5,044 nucleotides of DNA from Candidatus Roizmanbacteria bacterium CG_4_9_14_0_8_um_filter_34_12 (lineage in GTDB: Bacteria > Patescibacteriota > Microgenomatia > UBA1406 > GWC2-37-13), in NCBI GenBank assembly GCA_002789465.1, contig PFTH01000024.1:1-5044 (forward strand), read 5' to 3'. The position numbers and the translations under genes are program-made. Under the pieces are notes generated by a model that did not search any database, had not been told where the DNA came from, and saw only the letters and a program-made list of their open reading frames with translations. How positions within the stretch are numbered: position 1 is the stretch's first letter; every line of letters begins with the position of its first letter. Shown here piece by piece: positions 1 to 5,044 of this stretch.

Positions 1-119
1 AGAAAAAATTGAAAAAGGCACTCACAACAACAGGAGGTATATTAGGGTTGCTTATGGCGCTGCAAATGTGGATGGCGATGAAAAAAGAATCGTCTTCAGG
101 TGGTCAGCAAATGGGCTAG
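1..119 (+). CDS. 3' end of an unidentified gene; possible membrane-anchored C-terminus
   Basis: This is an open frame from the window edge (first full codon at 3) to a TAG at 117-119, giving 38 residues. The visible part has a lysine-rich start (KKLKKAL), a short hydrophobic stretch at about residues 11-26 (GGILGLLMALQMWMAM), then a charged and polar tail (KKESSSGGQQMG). That layout looks like a single transmembrane segment followed by a low-complexity C-terminus. The gene starts outside the window, so no function can be given. The neighbouring frame is also open, to a TAA at 131-133. It reads as a soluble tail (…VFRWSANGLDILL) and would overlap the stop of the convergent gene by 4 bp. I prefer the frame given because of the hydrophobic segment and the non-overlapping stop, but the choice is not secure. 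Confidence 0.4.
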   Translation, partial: KKLKKALTTTGGILGLLMALQMWMAMKKESSSGGQQMG

Positions 120-129
120 ATATATTACT

Positions 130-2391
130 TTAACCTTTAGGTTCCTCAACTACTTTTCCTTCTTCTTTCTCTTCTTCTTTAGGTGGCACAAAGAACTGTT
201 TTCTGGCTTCTTCTATTTCGTCCCTATTAGTATTATAATCCCCTGGAATTGCTTCAAATTGACGACCTATAGCTAAAGCGCTTTTTAATTGTTTATATGT
301 TTCTTTTTTTGCTGGGTCTTTCAGGCCTTTTTCCTTAATAAATCTTATTGGACCACGAAACATATTTTCAGAACCTTTAGGAATATTCAATATCGCATTC
401 ATCTCATCTAGAATTTCTTCGCTTCCAACTACGCCTTGATCTATTTTTTGCATCAATTCATTAACATAAGTTTCTTCTTGGTCAAAATCCTGTATATTTT
501 CACGAACCAGGCTTTCCGAAGGCTTTCTATTTAAGAACTCTGTTCGTTCTTGTTGATATTTTTCTTCCGCTTTTATAGCTGCTTCTGTTGCTGCTATTTC
601 GGCTTGCCTCGCTTCTTCTTCGGCTTGCCTCGCTTCTTCTTCGGCTGCCTGCGCTTTTTCTTGGGATAGCCGCCTATCCATTTCCCTGTTTATGCCATGA
701 GCTTCATCCCAATCTTTTGCATATTTTTCTTCGGCTGCTTTACCTTGTTCAAGGACGGCGCCAGGGACTTGTATCTCCGCCTGAGCCGCTCCTTCGATAA
801 CCAATTGTTTATAAGTCTCCCAGTCGTACTGTTGTTCTCTTATTGAATTTCTGAAAAGAAAATCAAGTCCTTTGATACCTTGATTTATTGCCTCAGGAGT
901 TCCGATCTTCATCTTTGTTGGAGCATCGGCATCTTTAAATATCGTATAAGCTTTTTTCACAAGGGATCTTTCCGTATCGTACATTTCCAAGAAAAACTTT
1001 TTCAATAATGCTTTATCAACGTCAGTCAGCACTCTTTTTAGGTCTTCACCAGCATTTTTAGTAACTGCTTGGATAAAACTTTCAGATATTTGTTCACGAA
1101 TATTCCTCTCCACAAAATCCTCTCCAATAAGATTACTACGGCCTCTTTCTCTAAGGTTTTCAAGATTCTGCTCCTCAATTGGTATACCAAGGACAATAGC
1201 CCGCATCTTATCAGCGTTAACACCGGTAATTTCAGCAGCAACTTGAGCTAAAGAAATACGATTAGCTTCCCACATAGTCAGATTTTGCGCTTCTTTAAAG
1301 TTTCGGCTTTCCTTTATAACTTGAGAAATACGAGCAATTTCAACTTGGTCCCCGACAGTAAATCCTAACTTCCTATATACCTCTCCGTCCGTTTCGTAAC
1401 CTTGGACATTAAAAGCATTAAGTAAACCAGCAAAGACGTTTCGCTTAATATTGCCAATTCTATGACGAAGTTCTTGAGCTTCGACAACAGTCCCGGCTGT
1501 CCTGACTTGGTTTTCAAGTCCGGCGATTGCAACGTGAAATTCTGCCGGCATCATAACATTTGTGATGGCTTTAGCGACATGAATATCGATTAATGCCGAA
1601 TATTCGGGAACAAGAACTCCTTCTTTCCGATCAACAACAATAGGAGTTTCACCAGTTAGAATTTTACTAACTCCTTCTTCGCCATAAGCTTCTTTGACAA
1701 GCTTGGCCATAATTTGTCTTTGCGCTAGATTTTCGTCAGGCTTCAGTGCATAAGGTCTGTAACCCTGCTCAACAATATATTGAGATAATTCTTCACGTCC
1801 GCCAGCAGCCAACGCATTAAGGAGTGTTAAATTTGAAAAGACGCCTTTTCTTTGAAAGTCAACTTTTTTTCTATCAAACATTAGTTTGCTTACTTCATCT
1901 AAATACTGTGAGGTAGTAGTAGAATTAGCTTTTCCAAGACGGTGGAGAATAAGACTAATGACTTCAGCTTTTTGCAGTCTGCTTCTTAAAGGCGGTAGTT
2001 CGAGCCCGGCCTTTTCGCCCCTTTGAAAATTCTTTGGAACAAGATGCATGTCTTGAAGATCTTGTTCTGTTATAATGCCGCTGTTAAGCCTAATACCTTC
2101 CTGAAGCATAATTCTAAGTTGTTCATCGTCGGTAACATAGTCAACGAGATTAGTATCTTTTTCACCAACTTTGATTTTAGTGGATTTACGCATTTTTTCT
2201 GCATCGACCTGCTTGTCGACTTCTATCTTACCGCCTCGAGCATTAATCTCCGGAATCTTATCAAGCATACCGTCAACCTTTCTTACTCGTTCCCAAGCAA
2301 TGGGTGCATTTTTCAATACTTCGGGAAGAACTGCAGCTTTTGCTAATTCTGAAGAAATATTTTGCGGGACTGGTGGTGGTGCTTCTGGCAT
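130..2391 (-). CDS. 753-aa hypothetical protein, soluble, helix-rich, with charged heptad repeat
   Basis: I do not recognise this protein or any catalytic motif in it. It is a long uninterrupted frame with ordinary codon use, starting at ATG (2389-2391) and ending in TAA. No signal peptide or membrane segment is visible. The N-terminus is proline-rich (MPEAPPPVPQ). Residues from about 15 to 560 look like globular, mainly helical sequence, with many alternating charged and aliphatic positions. At about residues 574-612 there is an Ala/Glu/Gln/Arg-rich stretch with a seven-residue period (EARQAEE-type units), likely a coiled coil or single long helix. The last 18 residues are a Lys/Glu-rich tail (PPKEEEKEEGK…), probably disordered. 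No Shine-Dalgarno sequence lies in the few bases before the ATG. The next in-frame Met is about 40 residues in, and the proline-rich start sits well after a promoter, so I keep this start. The gene converges with the partial gene on its left and is divergent from the transposase. A structural, scaffold or surface-associated role is conceivable, but nothing here shows one. Confidence 0.85.
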   Translation of the reverse strand: MPEAPPPVPQNISSELAKAAVLPEVLKNAPIAWERVRKVDGMLDKIPEINARGGKIEVDKQVDAEKMRKSTKIKVGEKDTNLVDYVTDDEQLRIMLQEGIRLNSGIITEQDLQDMHLVPKNFQRGEKAGLELPPLRSRLQKAEVISLILHRLGKANSTTTSQYLDEVSKLMFDRKKVDFQRKGVFSNLTLLNALAAGGREELSQYIVEQGYRPYALKPDENLAQRQIMAKLVKEAYGEEGVSKILTGETPIVVDRKEGVLVPEYSALIDIHVAKAITNVMMPAEFHVAIAGLENQVRTAGTVVEAQELRHRIGNIKRNVFAGLLNAFNVQGYETDGEVYRKLGFTVGDQVEIARISQVIKESRNFKEAQNLTMWEANRISLAQVAAEITGVNADKMRAIVLGIPIEEQNLENLRERGRSNLIGEDFVERNIREQISESFIQAVTKNAGEDLKRVLTDVDKALLKKFFLEMYDTERSLVKKAYTIFKDADAPTKMKIGTPEAINQGIKGLDFLFRNSIREQQYDWETYKQLVIEGAAQAEIQVPGAVLEQGKAAEEKYAKDWDEAHGINREMDRRLSQEKAQAAEEEARQAEEEARQAEIAATEAAIKAEEKYQQERTEFLNRKPSESLVRENIQDFDQEETYVNELMQKIDQGVVGSEEILDEMNAILNIPKGSENMFRGPIRFIKEKGLKDPAKKETYKQLKSALAIGRQFEAIPGDYNTNRDEIEEARKQFFVPPKEEEKEEGKVVEEPKG
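600..662 (-). repeat. 21-bp tandem repeat inside the 753-aa gene (two perfect units plus one degenerate)
   Basis: Positions 600-620 and 621-641 are identical 21-bp units. Positions 642-662 are a third unit with 5 mismatches. Because 21 bp is seven codons, the repeat stays in frame and writes seven-residue units on the minus strand (KAQAAEE, EARQAEE, EARQAEI). The flanking units AATEAAI and KAEEKYQ keep the same heptad rhythm at protein level while the DNA has diverged. This is the signature of replication-slippage growth of a helical, charged coiled-coil segment. Copy number could vary between strains. Confidence 0.85.
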
Positions 2392-2398
2392 ATTTTTT

Positions 2399-2432
2399 AG
2401 GACTAAAACAAATTATATAATAAATTAGTCCT
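2399..2432 (-). promoter_or_regulatory. Stem-loop in the 5' leader of the 753-aa gene
   Basis: The 8-bp arms AGGACTAA (2399-2406) and TTAGTCCT (2425-2432) are perfectly complementary, with an 18-nt AT-rich loop. The -10 box at 2440-2445 predicts a transcript start near 2432-2433, so the message would begin almost exactly at the base of this stem. Only about 7 nt (AAAAAAT) would remain unpaired before the ATG. Such 5'-terminal hairpins are known to protect some bacterial mRNAs from 5'-end-dependent decay. This role is inferred from position only. There is no T-run after the stem, so it is not a terminator. Confidence 0.5.
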
Positions 2433-2439
2433 TAAATCA

Positions 2440-2469
2440 ATAATAACTGAAGACATTTCTTTTTGTCAA
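2440..2469 (-). promoter_or_regulatory. Sigma-70-type promoter for the 753-aa gene (TTGACA-18-TATTAT)
   Basis: On the minus strand there is a perfect -35 hexamer TTGACA (2469-2464), an 18-bp spacer and a -10 hexamer TATTAT (2445-2440; 5 of 6 consensus). The expected start point near 2433 gives a leader of about 42 nt before the ATG at 2391. The -35 box coincides with the outermost bases of the proposed left end of the insertion sequence, while the -10 box lies in flanking DNA. This is therefore possibly a hybrid promoter made by insertion. Promoter activity itself is inferred from consensus match and spacing. Confidence 0.6.
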
Positions 2470-2537
2470 GGGCAATATGATAATTATTACACCCATATGA
2501 TAATGTCATAGTTAACCACGTGAAAATGTCATACCCC
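2464..2537 (+). repeat. Left end of the IS with three iterated repeat units
   Basis: After the TGTCAA tip, three related units follow. Unit 1 (from 2477) begins ATGATAAT, unit 2 (from 2497) reads ATGATAATGTCATA, and unit 3 (from 2520) reads GTGAAAATGTCATACCCC. ATATGATAAT is repeated exactly 20 bp apart (2475-2484, 2495-2504). TGAtAATGTCATA and TGAaAATGTCATA match 12 of 13 bases 23 bp apart (2498-2510, 2521-2533). Spacing of 20-23 bp is about two helical turns, so copies would face the same side of the DNA, as expected for repeated transposase-binding sites. Unit 3 is the perfect partner of the right end. Binding is inferred. Confidence 0.65.
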
Positions 2538-2544
2538 TGATTAC

Positions 2545-2591
2545 GGGTAGAAGTACTATTAAGGTTCAACTTTAATAGTTACTTTTTACCC
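2545..2591. repeat. 47-nt near-perfect palindrome in the transposase leader
   Basis: The inner part is an 11-bp stem (2555-2565 with 2569-2579, one G·U) around a TCA triloop. Outside it, GGGTAGAAGT (2545-2554) pairs with ACTTTTTACCC (2581-2591), with one G·U, a bulged T at 2583 and an unpaired T at 2580. Together they could make a hairpin of about 21 bp ending 6 nt before the Shine-Dalgarno sequence of the transposase. It is not followed by a T-run on either strand, so it is not an ordinary terminator. Possible roles are reducing transposase translation from read-through transcripts, as leader hairpins do in IS10 or IS200, or acting as a protein-binding palindrome. Confidence 0.7.
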
Positions 2592-2597
2592 AATATG

Positions 2598-2605
2598 AAG
2601 GAGAG
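2598..2605 (+). promoter_or_regulatory. Ribosome binding site that fixes the transposase start
   Basis: AAGGAGAG (2598-2605) is a strong Shine-Dalgarno sequence. The GGAG core is 6 nt from the ATG at 2610-2612. The upstream in-frame ATG at 2595-2597 directly abuts it, so a ribosome placed by this site can only use the 2610 start. Confidence 0.85.
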
Positions 2606-2609
2606 AATT

Positions 2610-3857
2610 ATGACAACGATTGAACGGTTACGAGCAACAGTTATTGAAGAATTAACAGAAGGTCAGATAAACGGTACAACCGCCGCCACAAGGTTAAATT
2701 TATCAGTGCGTCAGATTAAAAGACTGAAGGTTAAGTTTAAAGAGAACGGCCATGACGGATTGATTCATGGAGCTCGAGGTAAAACGGGATTAAGAAAAAT
2801 TAATATTAATTTAGAAAACAATATTGTGAAAATTATTAAAGAAAAATATTGGGACTTTGGTCCTTTAATGGCCTACGAGAAATTGCATGAATTTCACCAA
2901 ATTAAAATAGGTCGCGAGACCATAAGAGCGATCATGATAAGAAATGATATCTGGAAATTAAAAAAGAGAAAAAGAAGTCAATATTTTTCATGGCGTGAAA
3001 GACGATCCTCTTATGGTGAACTTCAACAATTTGATGGTTCCTATCATAACTGGTTTGAGGGACGAAACCCGTTACTTCCTGAGGTTTGTTTACTTGCCTC
3101 AATTGATGACACCACAGGTAGAATTACAAACGCTAAATTTGATCATAATGAATCGACTAACGCCGTGTTTAAATTCTGGTGGGAGTACATAAAACAAAAT
3201 GGAATACCATCTGAGATTTATCTTGATAAATTTTCTACCTACAAGATCAATCATCCGGCCGCAGTTGATAATGCAGAACTGATGACCCAGTTTCGCCGTG
3301 CTATGAAGGAGTTGGGAGTTCATATAATCTTGGCTAATACTGCCCAAGCTAAAGGCCGGGTAGAGAGACTGTTTGGAACTTTACAAGATAGATTAATCAA
3401 AGAAATGAGGTTGGCAAATATCAGTACAATTGAAGACGCCAATAAATTTTTAAAAGAAAAATTTATTCTATGGTTCAACTCCCGGTTTGCCGTTATTCCT
3501 AAATCAAACAACAACTGTCACCGGAACTTAGATATTTCAACCACGTCACGACTCAATGGTATTTTTGCCAAACATTACGTTCGAGGAATTAATAATGACT
3601 TTACTATTCAATACAACTCAAAATGGTACCAACTGAAAGAAATTCAACCAACAACAATATTTAAAACAGAGAAAGTAATGATTGAGGAGAGATTAGATAA
3701 CACGATAAAAATTAAATACAAAAATCATTATCTGAATTTCTTTTTATTACCGGATAAACCGTTAAAAGTTAAATCATCACCGATTATATTAACTGAACAC
3801 AAATCAAACTGGGTTCCACCAATTGATCACCCATGGAGACAGTTTAGTTACGCATAA
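2610..3857 (+). CDS. IS transposase, DDE/integrase-core type, ISNCY (IS1202-like) group
   Basis: This 415-aa transposase catalyses cutting and joining of the ends of its own element. Residues about 1-55 form a helix-turn-helix (NGTTAATRLNLSVRQIKRLK) for end binding. Residues about 65-120 look like a second DNA-binding winged region ending in RETIRAIMIRNDIWK. The integrase core spans about 135-300. The acidic triad is D142 (LQQFDGSYHNWFEGR), D206 (IYLDKFSTYKIN) and E252 (AQAKGRVERLFGTLQDRL), with 45 residues between the last two. The QFDGS-xx-WFEGR, LDKFS and AKGRVER signatures are what I associate with ISNCY/IS1202-type transposases rather than IS3 or IS481, though IS481-like naming is possible. 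A C-terminal beta-rich domain follows at about 320-380. No frameshift or internal stop is present, so the enzyme may be active. I use the ATG at 2610 because of its ribosome binding site; the frame also opens with an ATG five codons earlier (2595). A palindromic leader upstream may restrain expression. No confident promoter was found for it. Confidence 0.9.
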   Translation: MTTIERLRATVIEELTEGQINGTTAATRLNLSVRQIKRLKVKFKENGHDGLIHGARGKTGLRKININLENNIVKIIKEKYWDFGPLMAYEKLHEFHQIKIGRETIRAIMIRNDIWKLKKRKRSQYFSWRERRSSYGELQQFDGSYHNWFEGRNPLLPEVCLLASIDDTTGRITNAKFDHNESTNAVFKFWWEYIKQNGIPSEIYLDKFSTYKINHPAAVDNAELMTQFRRAMKELGVHIILANTAQAKGRVERLFGTLQDRLIKEMRLANISTIEDANKFLKEKFILWFNSRFAVIPKSNNNCHRNLDISTTSRLNGIFAKHYVRGINNDFTIQYNSKWYQLKEIQPTTIFKTEKVMIEERLDNTIKIKYKNHYLNFFLLPDKPLKVKSSPIILTEHKSNWVPPIDHPWRQFSYA

Positions 3858-3870
3858 ATTACAAGTTAAG

Positions 3871-3900
3871 GGGGTATGACATTTTCATTTGGGTTTGACA
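3871..3900 (-). repeat. Right terminal inverted repeat of the IS
   Basis: Read inward on the minus strand, the end begins TGTCAAACCCAA and continues ATGAAAATGTCATACCCC. The inner 17 bp (3871-3887) are the exact reverse complement of 2521-2537. Only one copy of the repeat unit is present, in contrast to three on the left. The outward sequence TTGACA (3895-3900) could act as a -35 box, but no -10-like hexamer lies 16-19 bp further on. Transcription from it into the hydrolase antisense strand is therefore not supported. The end follows the transposase stop by 13 bp. Confidence 0.75.
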
Positions 3901-3908
3901 GAGGGTTT

Positions 3909-4442
3909 TTAAATTAACGGCAATAATTCAATAATTTGTTTTGTTTTTTCGGCGGTTGAAAAATGCCCACCTTTCTTTATAATAATACATTTTGCCCCCA
4001 ATCTTTTATTCATTTCTTGGGCTTGGAATAAAGTAATATAAGGATCATTGTCTGAAGTTATACAATAAATTTCTTTAATATTTTTTTTGATCTGTTTGTG
4101 ATTGATTTTGTTTGTCCAGAAAGATTTATGATTCTTAGTCAAATCGTCAAAATCCCATCCAGCTACAAGAACCATTTTCTTGTATTGATGTTTTTCTGCT
4201 AGTCTCATTGCCAAAAGACAACCTAGACTATGACCAATAATTATTGTCTCTTCATCTATTGGAAAATTCTTTTCAACAAAATTCATCGCTGTTTTTAACT
4301 GCGGATAGTTAGATTCAAAAGTTGGAATTCTTGGATAAAACACCTGATAGTTTTCTTCTTCTAGTTTAGTTTTCAACCACTGATACCAATTGTCTTTTGG
4401 TTTACTATACCAAGCATGAAGAATCAAGGCTTTTTTCCTCAT
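3909..4442 (-). CDS. RBBP9/YdeN-like alpha/beta serine hydrolase
   Basis: This 177-aa cytoplasmic hydrolase has the size and layout of the RBBP9/YdeN (Ser_hydrolase) family. The strand-1 motif KKALILHAW comes first. The nucleophile elbow GHSLG places Ser72, and SDNDPY holds the acid (D133, or D131). GGHF supplies His160, so the catalytic triad is complete. These enzymes hydrolyse ester or amide bonds, but substrates are mostly unknown and cannot be read from the sequence. I chose the ATG at 4440-4442 because it places the LILHAW strand at the usual distance from the N-terminus and lies 7 nt after the stop of the upstream dehydrogenase, suggesting translational coupling. An alternative ATG at 4461-4463 would add seven residues (MLFPNKI), overlap the upstream gene by 14 nt, and has an AGAAGGG about 10 nt before it. 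The right tip of the insertion sequence begins 8 bp past the stop. No terminator is visible there, so the native 3' untranslated region has probably been displaced. Confidence 0.85.
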   Translation of the reverse strand: MRKKALILHAWYSKPKDNWYQWLKTKLEEENYQVFYPRIPTFESNYPQLKTAMNFVEKNFPIDEETIIIGHSLGCLLAMRLAEKHQYKKMVLVAGWDFDDLTKNHKSFWTNKINHKQIKKNIKEIYCITSDNDPYITLFQAQEMNKRLGAKCIIIKKGGHFSTAEKTKQIIELLPLI

Positions 4443-4449
4443 AATTTTA

Positions 4450-5044
4450 TTAGGAAACAACATGTATTGGATGCCCTTCTACAAAATTTTTTATATTATC
4501 TACTATTATTTGAGATAATCTATATTCTGCTTCTTCTGTATTAAATCCAATGTGAGGAGTAATAGTAACATTCGGATTTTTAAAAAAGGGATGTTTTTTT
4601 TCAATTGGTTCTTCTGAAAAAACATCTATCCCCGCTGCAAAAATCTTGCCCGATTTTAAATTATTAATTAACAATATTTCATCTATTACAGCACCTCTTC
4701 CGGTATTAACTATACTAACTCCTTTTTTCATTAAATTAAATTCCTTTTTACTAATCATTCCTTTAGTTTTTTTTGTTAAAGGGGTATTAATTGAGATAAA
4801 ATCGCTATCTTTTAATAGTTTTTCAAAACTTGTCCTTGATGATTGAGTATTAATATACAGAATTTTCATATTAAAACCTTTTTTAGCTATTTCAGCAATC
4901 CTTTTTCCAATAGATCCATACCCAATAATTCCTAAAGTTTTTCCTCTTAATTCTTTACCCTTAAATTTTATGGGGGTCCATTTTCCATTTACAATTTCTC
5001 GTTCAGCCTCAGATGCTTTCCTGATGGAATGAAGCAATAAACCA
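4450..5044 (-). CDS. D-isomer-specific 2-hydroxyacid dehydrogenase, C-terminal portion (N-terminus off the window)
   Basis: About 198 residues of a NAD-dependent dehydrogenase of the D-3-phosphoglycerate/D-lactate dehydrogenase family are visible. They cover the NAD-binding domain and the C-terminal return helix. The frame has no stop up to the window edge, and the upstream residues (…GLLLHSIRKASEAE) match the middle of the family, so the gene continues outside. An apparent TTG start at 5037 is just an internal leucine codon. Key residues, counted from that Leu, are the Rossmann loop GYGSIG (39-44), the catalytic Arg114 in NTGRG, Glu143 in DVFSEEP and His162 in TPHIG. All three catalytic positions are present. 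These enzymes interconvert 2-keto acids and D-2-hydroxy acids. The specific substrate cannot be told, and no C-terminal ACT regulatory domain follows, which argues against a long-form SerA. The TAA stop is 7 nt before the preferred start of the hydrolase, so the two are probably cotranscribed. Confidence 0.92.
   Translation of the reverse strand, partial: GLLLHSIRKASEAEREIVNGKWTPIKFKGKELRGKTLGIIGYGSIGKRIAEIAKKGFNMKILYINTQSSRTSFEKLLKDSDFISINTPLTKKTKGMISKKEFNLMKKGVSIVNTGRGAVIDEILLINNLKSGKIFAAGIDVFSEEPIEKKHPFFKNPNVTITPHIGFNTEEAEYRLSQIIVDNIKNFVEGHPIHVVS

Larger units (their letters stand above)
2464..3900 (+). mobile_element. Insertion sequence, ISNCY/IS1202-like, about 1.44 kb, apparently intact
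   Basis: One complete DDE transposase gene is bracketed by matching ends. The inner parts share a perfect 17-bp inverted repeat (2521-2537 against 3871-3887). The outer tips are TGTCAAGGGCAA on the left and, read inward, TGTCAAACCCAA on the right. TGT…ACA tips and a single long transposase frame are usual for this broad group. The left end is about 44 bp longer than the right because of two extra repeat units. I find no convincing target-site duplication: the 5 bp outside the left tip are CTTTT and outside the right tip GAGGG. The insertion is therefore old, or a boundary is slightly off. The inner inverted repeat and transposase are certain; the exact outer limits, especially the left one, are inferred. 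The right tip lies 8 bp beyond the hydrolase stop codon, so the element sits between genes without breaking one. Confidence 0.75.

Noticed and set aside
120..145. Bidirectional terminator between the convergent stop codons
   Set aside because: Only a 4-5 bp inverted repeat (AACC…GGTT) is present, it lies inside the last codons of the 753-aa gene, and no T-run follows on either strand.
588..800. Plus-strand 70-codon frame rich in Leu/Arg repeats
   Set aside because: Its apparent LLLRLASLLLRLA repeat is only the antisense reading of the 21-bp tandem repeat in the 753-aa gene.
2023..2428. Plus-strand open frames of 85 and 107 codons opposite the 753-aa gene
   Set aside because: They lie antisense to a long, well-formed gene, have no ribosome binding site or family resemblance, and one runs into the promoter region of that gene.
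2434..2463. Xer/dif-like site next to the element, since some IS1202-type elements insert beside dif sites
   Set aside because: Neither flank shows a recognisable pair of 11-bp Xer arms.
2463..2490. Plus-strand promoter TTGTCA-16-TATTAC for the transposase
   Set aside because: The match is weak in the -10 box and overlaps the terminal repeat. AT-rich sequence makes such hits common, so I do not call it.
2595..2609. Upstream ATG of the transposase frame as the start
   Set aside because: It overlaps the edge of the strong AAGGAGAG ribosome binding site, which serves the ATG at 2610, and it has no site of its own.
3895..3923. Outward promoter from the right IS tip
   Set aside because: TTGACA is present but no -10-like hexamer lies at a workable spacing.

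Overview
The window is AT-rich bacterial DNA. It has compact spacing, a large protein of no family I recognise, and several starts without a clear Shine-Dalgarno sequence. This style fits an uncultivated, small-genome lineage such as Patescibacteria/CPR, but there is no marker gene, so that placement is only an impression.

Layout, left to right. (1) Positions 1-119 hold the 3' end of a plus-strand gene whose short C-terminus looks membrane-anchored. (2) A 753-codon minus-strand gene (130-2391) converges on it, with 10 bp between the stop codons. It encodes a soluble, mostly helical protein with a small 21-bp tandem repeat that makes a charged heptad stretch. A near-consensus promoter (2440-2469) and a hairpin in the predicted leader (2399-2432) precede it. 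(3) A complete-looking insertion sequence (about 2464-3900) carries one intact DDE transposase resembling the ISNCY/IS1202-type group. Its ends share a perfect 17-bp inverted repeat (2521-2537 and 3871-3887) and TGTCAA-type tips. The left end carries about 44 bp more than the right, made of two further degenerate copies of the inner repeat. A 47-nt near-palindrome lies just before the transposase ribosome binding site. (4) Two minus-strand genes to the right form an operon-like pair: the C-terminal part of a D-2-hydroxyacid dehydrogenase (cut by the window edge), then a small RBBP9/YdeN-like serine hydrolase.

The insertion sequence runs opposite to the minus-strand genes on both sides. Without it, the hydrolase stop and the start of the 753-aa gene would be about 80 bp apart. 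The left tip of the element reads outward as TTGACA and serves as a perfect -35 box, 18 bp from a TATTAT -10 box in the flanking DNA. The element may therefore have created or replaced the promoter of the 753-aa gene. Base composition also shifts across the element, from about 42-45% GC in sampled lines on the left to about 23-35% on the right.

I see no RNA genes, CRISPR array, convincing rho-independent terminator or new defence system. The most unusual items are the asymmetric ends of the element, its leader palindrome, the possible hybrid promoter and the unassigned 753-aa protein.
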